DNA of 64,000 nt, taken from Lingula anatina. Taxonomy: Eukaryota; Brachiopoda; Lingulata; Lingulida; Lingulidae. Every line of letters begins with the position of its first letter. Within the stretch, counting starts at the first letter, position 1. The stretch covers positions 97,509 to 161,508 of the forward strand of contig NW_019775709.1 of assembly GCF_001039355.2 (NCBI RefSeq), read 5' to 3'. Below the pieces are notes generated by a model, which was given only the letters and a program-made list of their open reading frames with translations, was not told the origin of the DNA and did no database searches. Made by a program: the position numbers and the translations under genes. Below, piece after piece: positions 35,694-48,120 of this stretch.

Positions 35694-38600
35694 TTAACAT
35701 ACCTCATTGCTAGTATCGCAGTACCCTAAGAGTTCGTTATAATATGTCCCAGCTGCGCAAGCCTGTTCGTAAGCGTCGTAGCCACCCAAAGCCGAACATA
35801 CGCAATATTTAGTGCAATCCTCGTGAGATTCGTATGGCCACCATTTTGTACATAGAACTGTAAGAAAATATTTAACATTAGGAAATACCATAATGAATAA
35901 TCATATAGACCTAATGATACTTAGTACTAATAAAATGTTTGTAAAATTACGTTTACTGGAATCTACCGCCACCCAATTCTTGATATTTTGGATCAGCCTC
36001 TTTGATGCCAAAAAAAAAAAAAAAAGGAAAATCTTCCTAGCATCAAAGGGTGTATTACTTTCATTTCATTTCATTTTATTAACGCCTTTATGTTCTGTAC
36101 GCATGCTCATCTTCATTCATTAAACATTTTTACACTCACTAAGTACGAACGGCTCATGGCTGCTATGAATCTATAAAATGATTTTGCTATCTCGTTTGGT
36201 TAACTTCGGAAGCACTCACCTGTTGAACAATAGTCTGTCGTCCCCGCACTTCCGCCTCCTCCCTGACCATCGGTACAGTGGTCGTTGGTGTAGGTGCACT
36301 GTTTTTCTGGTGGGTAATAATACAGTCCATAGGGACACTGCATCTCGTACAAAGCGCCGTTACCGGTGCCATCAATGTGACAGGAACAGTACGAAGAGCA
36401 CGTGGTCGGATGTGCATATTCACCATTCACGACGCAATCATCTATGACAAAAATGATAATCGTTTATAAAGCTGTGCGTCCTGATGTATAATACATGTTG
36501 ACTGATTATGTTTTAGTAGACCTATTAAAACCAAGGGAAAGATGCTGTTTCATTCTCTTATCTTTAATTGACTAAGTTAAGTGAAAGAGAACCAACCGTA
36601 TCAATTAATTTTACAAGCAACATAGTTTGTGTATAGGCTACCTTTTTTGCATCCCCCAGCATAAGTCGTATCTATTGCCAATTGTCCACCGCAGACCGAA
36701 CTTGAAACTTCACACAACGTTGTCGCTGGATTGAAAAAGGTCCCTGCATGGCACGACATTTCTGTGATCTTCTTATTAATTAAAATGTCACATAGACAGT
36801 ACCTGCTGCAGTCGTTAGGGTGGACATATTTCCCATCTCCATTTGGACAATCTATTTGGATAAACAATTTTAATTTGTTTTACTCTTTTAATTTGTTTAA
36901 AAAAACAAAGGTGAAAACGTCACCGAGATGTGAATATAGTGATAAAATAATGCTTTTCGTTGTTATGTCATTATCAAGTATTTTCGTTCAGTGTCTATGA
37001 GCATCAAATTTAGTTTCATTTTTAGGTCAGTAACGACCAAAGAAAAGGAGACTCGGTTATGAAACTGTTCGTCTTAAATTAACGAATGAGGACGAGTTTG
37101 TGCAATTTCGATTTGAAGCGTGTTTTTTATTTTTATTTTTTTCATTTTGAAGAGGTTGCCATTTTAAAGGCTAAATCTGGACTAAACTTAATGAAAAAGC
37201 CGATTTAAAAAGAACCAAGTGAACCATAGGTGCGCAATACCTGTCGGGCAGCTTCCGGCTTGAGATGTGTCTACTCCACCGCTTCCAGCGCAGCCAGCAT
37301 TGGCCGACTCGCACAGTCCTGAACTGGGATTGAAATAATTTCCCCCAGGACATGTCACTTCTGTTATCTTATTATTGGTGGACAGTTCACACAGGCAGTA
37401 TTTTGAACAGTCACTAGGGTGTGCGTGCTTACCATCGCCGTATGGGCAATCTGTGGTGGAATGAGGGAATTAAAGGTCAGCCATTGAGGTATATAGTGAC
37501 AGCAAATGAAAAGTCGTTAAATCAAGTAGATATTACTTTTAGCAACGGAAAATCAACTACATTTTCAAAATACTTTATGCACATAGTTTCCATAATATAT
37601 AGCAATGAGTTTACGAAAAAATTCATAAAAAGTCACAAGTCTTATTCATTTGACTCAAGGTAGTCAGGCTTCTTCTTCGTGTCTCTAGTCCTGGCACAAA
37701 TGTTTTGCCTCAAAAGATTTTGTAACATGGGGATAGACCGTAGCATTCAACATGAAAAATGTCAGTCCAATATTTCAAGCGTGTACGGGCGGTTGGTGGG
37801 GAAGGGGGCGACCCCCTTTCTCGACTAACACAATAACTATACTACTTTCAATTAAACATTACCTGTTGGACAAGACCCGGCCAGGGACACGTCTGGTCCT
37901 GACTGGCTGCCACCGCCCGTATTGCATGCAGCCGAACTGAAGTCGCACCATTTTCTGGTAGGATCAAAGTACTGGTCTGGTGGGCAGCAACGCGCATACG
38001 AAATATATCCACCATTCGTGTTAGACTGACAGGAGCAATATTTTTTGCAATCGGTTGGGTGAGCGGTATCCCCTGCTTGCCAACATGTTCCTACCAAAGT
38101 TAAGTGAGCATAAACTCTTCATTTGGCATCATAACAGATCTATTTGAAATAAGTCAAACATCGCCATCAGTGAAACGAAAATATACAATTGTATAGTTGA
38201 CTGAGTTGTTTAACCTTCGGTGCCTCAGCATGATGATGCCGGATTTTGGCGGTCTTAGAAAAAGACGATTCATATTTGTAAACAACGCCGAGAAAAAACT
38301 TATACAGAATAAACTGATTCTAACTCCGACCTGCAGGACAAGACTCCAAATATGTAGTAGAACACCATTCTCCATTACTGGTTCCGCCGCTGCTACCACC
38401 GCTGTCACCACCGCTAGACCCACCGCTGTCACCACCGCTAGACCCACCGCTGTCACCACCGCTGGACCCACCGCTGCCACCACCACTGGACCCACCGCTA
38501 CCATCCTCATAACCTCCAGAAACAAAGGGATGAGGGATCTGAAGTTGATCAGCGTGGAAAGGGTTCGCCAATACAGCGTTGATGGTCCGTAGAAGAGGGT

Positions 38601-40264
38601 ATTTAGTGAATGTAGGGCATTTTTGACCAGTAAAATCATCCATGTCCAGGGCCCATATCATAGCGCCGGCTAAACCATTGTCCAATACGTATTTGGTCTG
38701 AAAAGATACAGACAGTCAGTCAGAAAATGTGGAAATATCACTCGCTATTTGTCAAAAGACTTTTTCAAAACTTGGGCCATTATATTTGGCCTTACTCCTT
38801 CGAAACAGGTTTCAATCGCGTTTCCCGTATTTGGCCAAAGTCAATTCTACTCGTTGCATGTAAACTCTTTATGAGAAGAGGTTTTACCAGGGTAACTCAT
38901 TATTTATTCCTAAAGGACAGTCAATTATAATTTTCGCGAAAAAGTCCAGTGCTCCATCTCACCACTTCTTGTTTTATTCACTTATTAGTTTTAGCGTGTT
39001 TTAATGGCAACCAATGCACTTTTTTTTTCATTTTTAAAATTTAGATATTTAGGCCCTGCAATACAGTCACTCAGTTCGCACTATTTCCACCCAAATTATT
39101 TGTCTACCTTTCTTTTTAAGTATACACGTCATTAAATGGATTAGATAAAGTGCAGTATGAAAGAAAACTTCAGTGTCACTGAAAATATCGTGAGACCATT
39201 ACATCAGTACAAACGAAGTAGTTTTCAAAAGAAGAAATATGACCAGGTGCATAATACATATAGTTCATATTGTATATTGAATTGAATAACTGTAAAATAA
39301 CATTCAGAACATCAAGCTGTGTAAAAAGGAAAAAATTAGCTGCTGAACATACATATGAGTATCCACAAAATAGAACTTAGAATGTGAATGTTGTTGATAG
39401 TCATACGAAATGATTACCTTCAGTGCGATACTCTGAGCGTCATCATACCCAATCCAGTCAAGAGAGGAAAATGCATATGGAACCTTGTGTTCAGTGTGCC
39501 AAAATGCATCATAACTACCATAAGGGTAAATCTTCCTACAAATCTGAAGATGAAAATATAAGGTTGAAAGCCGTTACAACATAGTTTGTCCTGGACCTTG
39601 AAACTGAAATGTGACTGTCAAATAAGGTTGCAGTTTACGCATATAATAGGCAGTTTTGGTAAATGTTACTACTTGTAGCATACATTATCCGTTGTCGTAA
39701 GAGATTCCTAGGATCAAGGGCGCTATTGCTAAAGGGGTGCTTAGGGCAAATACCTCGTGGTATGGCTGAATTCCTTGTTCCCAGTTATAGCCGATGCCAG
39801 CCCCGGATACTGGCGCCCCCATGCGGTTCTCCACGCTATCTTTCAGAGTGAAGGATCTTCCATAAGTCGGCATTCCCATGACTAGTTTGTGTCTTGGGGC
39901 TCCTAGTTGGATCCAATACTGAACGGCAGCATCCTACGTTAAAAATTGACCACGCCTTCTTAATTTAAAACTTGGCATGCTCATTTTTCATCTTCTAATG
40001 CAACATAGAAATAATAAATATTAATAATAAATGAGGCAAATGGGTCAATGCACGCACGACCAAACTTCGTTGATATAAAAAAGTACTTTTATAGAACCAT
40101 GCTGAACAATTTTCCCTTCAACAAGATAGTACTCTTTATAGATGGACCGCTAGTCTTTTAACTTCGCTCAACGTACGACCTCGAGACTTTGTATTGTGAG
40201 TCGAGCATACTACGTCAATTTAATGTCATGAAATGCTACATTCAGCAATTCATTTTGAACATAC

Positions 40265-40300
<36 letters not shown>

Positions 40301-40766
40301 ATGGTTGAGAAGGCCGTTCCGAGGGGCAGACCAGTAAACAAACATGTACCACATTCAACTCGGTTTGCTTCCACCAAGGTTCAGATGCTCTAGCGTACAG
40401 CGGACTATTATGGCCGGCGGTGGACTCCCAGCTCCCGTGAAAATCATACGTCATTATGCTTATCAAGTCAAGGTGCCTGCAAAAATGGAGATTGATACAG
40501 TACTTAACCTCACAGATCTGTGGACCAAAATTATTTAATGTATGATGCCCACAGTGACCCACATGCACACCCCCTCCCCCCCCCCCCCCCAAAAAAAAAA
40601 AAATCGTATAATGAGCAAAACGAGACAAAACCAAGCATACTTCCATCCCTGCATCCAGTAAACTTGTACTTGTTGTTATCAATATACCCATTGTAAATAT
40701 TACAAAACTTTAGGACGTCTGCACAGTGTCGCATCATCATAAATTTGGAAGTATCTGCATTAGGTT

Positions 40767-40810
<44 letters not shown>

Positions 40811-43330
40811 CGAGAGAGAGAAAGGTTGAGATTATCCTTACTTCGATATTTCAGGTACGTCGTAAGCACCCATAATATTACCCTTGCCAGCACTAACAGC
40901 AGCAGTCAACAACAGTCGGGGGTGATATTGGTCGAATTTTTGACGCAGTGTCTAAGAGAAAAAAAAGATATCCAGTTGACAAATGTTATCGACGAAAATT
41001 TTGTTATAATTGTATTTAAAATTGACACAACAGAATATTTCTTTAAAGAAACTCTTCATATGAAATTAAAAATTCCACAATAAATACACTTTCATTGTGA
41101 ATTCTGTGCTTGTCATCGGACCATGTGGACCTCCATAAAGATTATTACAAAAACCACACTTAGAAAAACTTTATCGACTAACTTTGTATGTCGGAACGGA
41201 TTCAGTAACCACTGAAAAGTAAGTAAGTAAGTATGTATATCAAGTACTTTTCTGTCACCAGTTGATGAATACGTTTTTCTTCGCAACGTACAGCACTCAC
41301 CCTGCACAAACGATTAAATTTGTCCTTTGCATTCGCAGGATATTCCCAATCCAAGTCTAAACCATCAAAACCGTGGAGTATTAAAAAACTGGCTGCGTTT
41401 TCAGCAAATATGTCAATCTTCTGCTGAGACTCTGTAATCTGAAGAAAGGGGTGAGATCCGGCATTCCAACCTCCTATGGCCAAAAGGGCCTTCAAGTGTC
41501 CATGATTCCTTGCCATGGTAGTTATCTTAGAAAAAAAGCCCTTCCCCCCGTTGGTGTCTGGAAGTAGAAAAAGACTGTTCGATAAAATGCGGAAATTAAA
41601 ATTTCAGACAAAGATGTCCAAAATAATTGTATCACCACCATAAGGATTTTTGTTTGCGGTATCTTACTGACAAAAGTGTCCATAGTACGGGTTAACACAG
41701 TCTCTTTATGTTTTCCTGCAATAAATTTTAGTATAATTAGTGAACATTTATGTCAAACGTCTTCACCAATATTCTTCATTATAGTGTACTTAACTTTGAT
41801 GTAATGTGTAAGTAATTTGTCTTAATGTTACTAATGAAAGTATATGTTACTTATGAGAGTGGTTCAAGCACCAGAGGTCGGTTTGTATTTTGATAATCTG
41901 TGTCTGTCTATGCCATCACCCTCTGACACATTTTTCGTTCGTCCAATAATTCCAAGACTGCAATTTCGTTTCACTTTGAATTTACCAGGAGACTTTGCTT
42001 TGAAGAAATGTATGTCAAACTCAAATATCAACATTATTATTTTTTCAAACGTTATTGCGCTTTCGGTGATTGTTTGCTTATATTTTTTGTACACACACGG
42101 TATCACACCGAAACTGCAAAACCATATTTTTGTTTGAGTTGTGATGTTGTGTTTTACTAATTTGTTACCAATTTTGCCAACCCAACACCAGTCCGTGATT
42201 GTTGATAATGTGAGAGACATGACACGAGATTTGATTCAGTTCTTAATCGCTGGTAACATGTGAAGGGAAGATGCCTGTGGCATTTTTTTTAAAGAAAAAT
42301 GAAAAACCAAAGTTGCACACGTGCTTTGGGTAGATTGAAAACAGCAAGTTTAATGCAAGGTGTTATACATGTATTTTGTGCATAATTTATGCAGTTCATC
42401 ACCGTAAATATTTCAAATTGGATCAAATGTGTTATCTATTGGAATGTACATTTTACAAATGGCATTTTTTTGTTTAAAGTGTGTATACTTTCTAATACTT
42501 TCTTATACTTTATATGTTCTGTCTAGTCATTTTTTCCAGTTTTGTTATCTTTTAGTCTTGTCAACAAAAAGTTAAATGCGGCAAAAGAGGAAAAACGCTT
42601 CTTTTTCTATATACACACCCATTACCTTTCAGTCAGAAAATGAAAGATAAATCACCAGTGGCTTTTTAGTATTTGAAATTTTTTAACGCACTTGTTTTTT
42701 TTTTTTTTTTTTTTTTGTCAAGAATACCTAATTTCTTGATATGCTACTGGTCATCAGAAACCTAGCAACTGAGTGTTTACTCGTCACTGTTTAACTTACC
42801 CAAGTCAGCAAATGCATCAGACGGCTTAATGGTTAAAGCCATATAGTCTATGTTGGCAAACGCATAGATGATGTGAGTGCACAGCAAAGGGTCGATATTG
42901 TCCGGCGAAAACCAATCTATTCCAGGACGGTAGACACTCCAGTTTGTGAAATAGCACAACATATTTTTCGCTGCAATTGTGACATTATTTTCATGGTATT
43001 ATGCAAATACTAAACGTGTATAGAATAAAGTAACTTACGACCCTCAAAGATAACATATTTATACTTTTTTTTCGGTTTGGATGATATCAAAACTCATTCT
43101 CAACATAAACGATTCTTTCATTTAATATAATCTGCAATCATCTCCTGATTATTTTGACTTATTTTTTTTACATAGATCTGAACCCAAGTTAGGAAGAACG
43201 ACTAAAAACCGAATGGCAAATGTACTAACTAAAACGTACCACCAGCTGCGCGTACAAAGGGAGAGTCCGGCACCCAAGCTGTGTCACATACACATGCTAG
43301 CGATAAGCATGCCAGAAGATAAACTTTCAT
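35694..43330 (-). CDS. Secreted modular chitinase: GH18 plus five cysteine-rich ChtBD2-type domains
   Basis: Coding exons: 43330-43240, 42970-42800, 41557-41301, 40951-40842, 40476-40350, 39933-39754, 39543-39418, 38697-38331, 38090-37863, 37450-37241, 36851-36642, 36441-36220, 35857-35694. They total 2463 nt, 820 residues and a TAA, all in phase. Signal peptide is [21 protein letters not shown]18 spans about residues 31-400: [22 protein letters not shown] (D152, D155, D157, acid E159), [18 protein letters not shown] and [11 protein letters not shown]. Residues 419-463 are a Gly/Ser repeat linker. Five chitin-binding type-2 domains follow, at about 477-552, 553-622, 623-692, 693-766 and 767-820, each on its own phase 1-1 exon (the last ends at the stop) and each with two cysteines beyond the usual six. 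The start codon directly follows an acceptor-like TTTCAG, so a leader exon lies upstream. Convergent with chitinase copy 2. Confidence 0.9.
38392..38510 (-). repeat. 24-bp coding minisatellite (Gly/Ser/Asp linker)
   Basis: Repeats of the eight-codon unit GGDSGGSS in the linker of the modular chitinase. The last copies are near-identical at the DNA level (plus-strand unit ACCACCGCTAGACCCACCGC plus CTGT), while copies nearer the catalytic domain have diverged. Length variation between individuals is expected. Confidence 0.8.
40269..40297. repeat. (GA)n microsatellite
   Basis: About 29 bases in the intron between exons 40476-40350 and 39933-39754 of the modular chitinase. Confidence 0.9.
40571..40604. 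repeat. Poly-C then poly-A tract
   Basis: A C-run of about 20 followed by an A-run of about 13, in the intron between exons 40951-40842 and 40476-40350. Sequence quality may be low here. Confidence 0.8.
40769..40823. repeat. (GA)n microsatellite, interrupted
   Basis: About 55 bases lying just past the donor of exon 40951-40842, beginning about 20 bases into the intron. Confidence 0.85.
42691..42717. repeat. Poly-T tract in modular chitinase intron 2
   Basis: About 25 T's. The surrounding intron (41558-42799) holds no coding signal that I can support. Confidence 0.8.
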
Positions 43331-43439
43331 CTGAAATAGAAATGAACTATCTAAATCAAAGGAATTGCAGACAAATCCAAGGAATGGTTTTTGTAGAGTA
43401 TGACGATTGTACAACGTAAAGTATCTCTCACCACTCAAA

Positions 43440-44810
43440 CCACATTACTCACAGAATGCAAAAGACGGTTCCACAGTCATTAAAGTTTGATAATGGTGAA
43501 ATAATAAGGTGTGATGCACAATGGTATTAGAGATACTGAGCAAAGAAAGCATTAAAAACAAATCACGTCTGAGAGCGCAATTCACTTTGGCCTTTCTCAC
43601 GTAGATGCCCAGATTCGCAAGACAAATGGAAATACAATTAGGGATTTCCCCAACGTTGAAAATTGCAGGACTAAAACATGTAATGCTGAGACAAATTGGT
43701 TAAAAAAAAGGAAAAAGCTGCAAGTCTGACTACAAAACGCGTTGAGGCGAGAATACATTTTCCATGAGCAGGTTCCTTTCCCTTTCTAAAACCGCGCAGT
43801 CAAATGGTTATTCACTAGAAATTATTTCCCAAATATTTCTATGGCTAATCACTAGCCGTGTACAGTTCTGTGTTCTGTTTGGCTAGAATTTTTGCACACC
43901 AACTACCTTATCACCCACATGACCTCTAATAAAGTGCGGTAGGTCACCATGTCTGCACTTGAAGACATAATAGTTTTCAAAGGCCACGTGCAATCAACCT
44001 CTCTAAATGAAATGAAAGTAAAATTTGTGTGCAAATTTTATCTTGTCCTAACTCTTGGACATGTCCTTAGTTCAAACTTAATGTATGTTTAGTGTGATTG
44101 AACTAATCCATCAAAGAGGTTGTGTCTTCGTAGCATAGAGACGAAGGACAACGAAAGCCATTACAACTCTGGTTCAACCATGATTGTAACCTTGATGTGA
44201 GAATAATGATGTTCTAAAGGCTGAACTGTCTTAAGACTGAATTCTTATTCATTTGCTTAGATTCATTTGGCCATAATATTTAAATTTCATTACATGGTTT
44301 ACTGCTTTAAGCGTCTTTAAAGGACATTGAAGAAGTACCTTCTTGTCAATTATTTTAAAAAAGCTTTAATTGGAGTGAAAATATCTAGATAATTTACTAC
44401 CAATCTATTAGGAAAATCTAAAAGGCAAAGAAGAAGTTATTGTTTGATAGAGGCAAAGAAAGGTTAGAAGAAATTAAGGAAGACACAGAGCATTGTAAGT
44501 GATTCGTCCATTGAATAGGCCTATAGATATTTACGATGGCATATACAAGTGTAACGGGCACTCTGTCTTGATAATCTCAAGTCGACATGATATGATGATT
44601 ATAAGGGCAAATTTTGTGTTGCCTTCAAATATATAGAAATAATCGACGTTTAGTCACTTTTGACGTTTTTGATTTAATCAAGAGCCCTGTAGTGCTGGTC
44701 TACCACTAATTAGTTAACTACTAATAAGATGATAAGAAATAATAATGACAAAAGGTCATTACGAACTTTGACTTGAAATCAGAGGCGAATTGAAGTCGTC
44801 TTCTGTGTCT
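43440..44810. other. Non-coding region upstream of the modular chitinase start codon
   Basis: No exon chain is visible. If the leader exon near 46,100 is right, this is the interior of the first intron. Confidence 0.4.
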
Positions 44811-44811
44811 T

Positions 44812-45190
44812 CCAGAAGACGGTCAGATTTTCAAGTTCACTGACGGGTATCTATTTTTTTTCTGTCGGAACAAGGTCCAAAAAGGGGGATAGATCAACAA
44901 AAACTAGAAAATCACTCCGAGAGCGCAGACCTCCGCCAAGGCAGCGATTTGTGATTATTATTGGTTATTGATTGATTATTGATCCGGATCACCACCAAAA
45001 ACTAATCACTTCTAAGTTAACCCATTTCTGACCTACCCTGAAAATTTCATCAAAATCGGTCCATAACTTTTTGAGTTATGTTGATGACAAATAAACAGAC
45101 AGAAAGACAGGGGTGACGTCATAACCTCCTTGGTGGAGGTAATAATTTGGAAGACTGTCAGAAAATATCTCTGGATCCGCCCTGGAAATT
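44812..45190 (+). mobile_element. Dispersed repeat A interrupted by a SINE-like repeat
   Basis: Repeat A (as at 18620-18755) is split at GATCAACAAA (44901); the SINE-like element occupies 44902-45147 and repeat A resumes with ATTTGGAAGAC at 45148. The inserted element starts AACTAGAAAATCACTCCG and ends CCTTGGTGGAGGTAATA. It contains TGACGTCA at 45113. Confidence 0.7.
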
Positions 45191-45568
45191 CCTTCATGTT
45201 GTTCTTTTTATTAAAAAAAATTAACTGTAATGCATGTATAGAACAGCTTAATATTTTAAAGATAAATTTACAGTATGTCTAACACTTTTCACTTTTCACC
45301 ATGTTAAAAAGGTACGGAAGGTAGGTATGGAAGGTATGGAAAGGTCAGCTGCGGGCGCATTGGTCTGGAGAGTTCACTGACGTCAGTCAGGTAATCCTCG
45401 GGAAACGCCCATGGTTTATTTCAGACTTTTTCAACAAGTCACATGCCTCGCATTAAAAGGGTGGTCGCCTACAAATGGACCCGTGACTTTGCGAAAGAAA
45501 GACCTTACAGAAGACGAAGAACTCGCCAGCATACAGCATTGACCTAAGAAAGAACCGCTAGTAAAATG

Positions 45569-45588
45569 CCCCCCCCCCCCCCCCCCCG
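45569..45588. repeat. Poly-C tract
   Basis: About 20 C's in otherwise unremarkable non-coding sequence. Confidence 0.85.
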
Positions 45589-46098
45589 GCCATGTAGTCG
45601 GACTGGGCGATGAATCAGCACATCTGTCTCGGAAGAAAAGACAAACGCTATAAAACTATTAAAACTCGAAACCAAAGGAAGCGACCCATTCTGTGGTCTT
45701 TAACATCCAGGCTGCAGAAATGACTAATGGGAAAGAAAGATACATGTAGATGGGGAATTCATTATTGCACCCATCAGCAGTGTCTTGCCTCGAGTATAAG
45801 AGAATAGCTTGTCTATGGCCGAATATAAATCAATGAATAAATAGGTATATGTAGCTAAATGAATGAAAGAAATAAAATAAAATAACATTCAAACAAACTT
45901 CTTAAATCGTTTTTTTTTCTTTTTTTTGTCAAAGCAGTCATTATCCGAACTGAAAAAATAAATAACCAATATTTTTCAGGTCAATTTTCATAAAATCATC
46001 TGGCAAAATAATCTAATAAAATAATCCAAAAATTCCTAACACGATTTTAGACATGCTCGTATAATCTGTGCATGTTTATCTTACTCTTCTTGACTAAC

Positions 46099-46157
46099 CT
46101 TGTAATACATGGACAATCTTCTCTTTCTTGGTTTCTTCTTGCTCCTTTTTGCTTGTT
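46099..46157 (-). other. Candidate leader exon of the modular chitinase
   Basis: On the minus strand, about 30 bases after a TATA-like CTATTTAAG, a short AG-rich segment ends at a donor-like GTTAGT (after 46099). Its end reads ATG TAT TAC AAG. Joined to the exon at 43330 this ATG would be in frame, adding MYYK before the signal peptide. Nothing but position and splice fit supports it. Confidence 0.3.
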
Positions 46158-46180
46158 TTGGGGCGTTCGTGAGTGGGGCT

Positions 46181-46189
46181 CTTAAATAG
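46181..46189 (-). promoter_or_regulatory. Candidate TATA element (CTATTTAAG)
   Basis: Minus-strand CTATTTAAG flanked by GC-rich sequence (GGCC, GAGCCCC), unusual in this AT-rich region. It would drive transcription toward the modular chitinase. Confidence 0.35.
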
Positions 46190-46300
46190 GGCCGGGTTGA
46201 AAGGGAAATAACCCCGCAACTCATCTAAATTACAAATTAACAACAATAATGCCAGCTTTTAAATTGACATTTTGAGGAGAAGGAAAATATTGTTTACGCC

Positions 46301-46308
46301 TGACGTCA
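46301..46308. promoter_or_regulatory. Palindromic CRE (TGACGTCA)
   Basis: Perfect cAMP-response-element core about 115 bases upstream of the candidate TATA element on the minus strand. Another TGACGTCA is at 45378. Confidence 0.35.
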
Positions 46309-46309
46309 G

Positions 46310-48120
46310 CCTGAGAATTCCCCCACAGCAGTTGGAGCATGTCCCTATTCCACGGTATTTTTTCCACGTTAAAAGGGGATTGAACAAAAACAAAGAAAAA
46401 TATCTTCAGAATTACATGTACCTTTTTTCAAACAAAATTTGCAAAATCATACACTGAATGTATAACAGCCTAGAGTTGAACAGAACCCTTCTCTCTCCCT
46501 AACAAACACACGGCACACCTGTGCACAACTACATTATATACATTTATGTATTTGGACAGGTTAAAAGTGTTTCAGATATTTTAATCCTGCTTTTTTTCTT
46601 TGGGAAATAGTTAAAAGGAGTATAATTCTTTTGTTCAGAATAAACATGAAGTTTGCTGTGGTGTGTCAATTATTTCTTCCATCTTCGGTAATTACTAAAA
46701 AATTGCGCAATGAAAGTGCCAGGGTCCTCGTATGACAATAAAAACTTATGAAAGACCTCTACAAGAACAAGGAAGGTAAATCATTAAGGAAATGAGAAAA
46801 ATAAGTTTGATGACTGAATGTTTTTTGTTACTTGCAGTAACATTAGTTCAATTGGCAGCGTAGCAACCGTTAGAATACCATGGTTTGCTTTTTAGCCTGT
46901 GAACTCAAATGTTAGTTAAATGGACAACATGTACCAAGAACTGATTGTAGAAAGGGAAATGGCATCTAAATCATTCATCGCATTATTCACCAGAAGCCCA
47001 ATAAGATATAGTGTTTAATCATCTTCACATACATTTTAATTAACTGTAATGCGTCTGAAACAACCATGTGATAAGTAAATAACTGCGTAAACAAACATTA
47101 CCCGTGTGATAATTCAACACTATTTCAAAAGTGACCGTTGAGCATTGTCCAACAACAGGGGTACATGTAGGCCTATATGTAGCTTTTTGTCCTTGGAATA
47201 AAAGTGGTGGATGACGAACACCTGTGTTAATGGGCTCAGTGAATGGTTATTTTTCCTTTATTACTAGCAGAATACTAATTGTATCGGTTGTAAAAACAGA
47301 CAAACATCGAAATCTGTACCATGCAGACGTAAGCTCGGAATGCTGAGATGGCACTGATGTTGTTACAGACCAAATGAAAATCAAAGCTTGATCTAGAAAA
47401 TGTGTTACAGGATCTGGAAATAACGAAGAAGGTTTAGTTGACAATGTACAGCGTACCACCAAAATCCGACAACTTTATCGCCTGAATACGTCTATATTCC
47501 AATTACTTTGAATGCCAATTCAGGTAGGGGATAGATCCACTCCATACCATTTTTTAAAACACCAAATGAACAAAAATTAGGTGGTTTCAAGCTTACCAAA
47601 ATCTTCATTCAACACAAACGCCATTAAAATTTTAAGAACTGAAAATCACTAATCTCTATTGTTCCAATACTTCAGAAATAAAATGTGTGCATGTTCTTAA
47701 TGCACTTTACACATAATTTGCATTGACTTGAATAAGGCATTTTACTGGGTTATTTTTTTTTTTACTAAATTTGTATTTGTTCAATCCTAAAAATGATAAT
47801 GAAATATGAAAACAAATGTTCTACCATATTAACAATCAAAAATTAGAGTAAAAAGAATATTTATTGTTATATATTACATCAAATATATACAAAGATATAT
47901 ACAAATACTAAAAGCAATAACAATTGAGCTGTAACAATATATTAAATTGCAGATAGATACCACATTTGATGCTTTTAAAAAGCTCCATCATATTTACTTA
48001 AAAAATCTTTTGTGAAATTTTGTTTCCAAAATGTCATCATCCTGTAATTCTTGTCTCAATATAAAACCAGTAAGAGAATTCTTTACCAAATCCTCTTCCT
48101 GAATATTCATTTTTTTTTAT
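46310..48120. other. Non-coding region left of the sequence gap
   Basis: AT-rich, with short frames only and no recognisable motif. Confidence 0.5.

Noticed and set aside
38197-38592. 131-residue plus-strand frame rich in TAVTTARP repeats
   Set aside because: It is the antisense shadow of the Gly/Ser linker minisatellite; the minus-strand frame joins in phase to GH18 and ChtBD2 exons.
45113-45120. Third TGACGTCA as a regulatory site
   Set aside because: It lies inside the SINE-like element and reads differently in the copy at 18.4 kb, so it is a substitution within a repeat.
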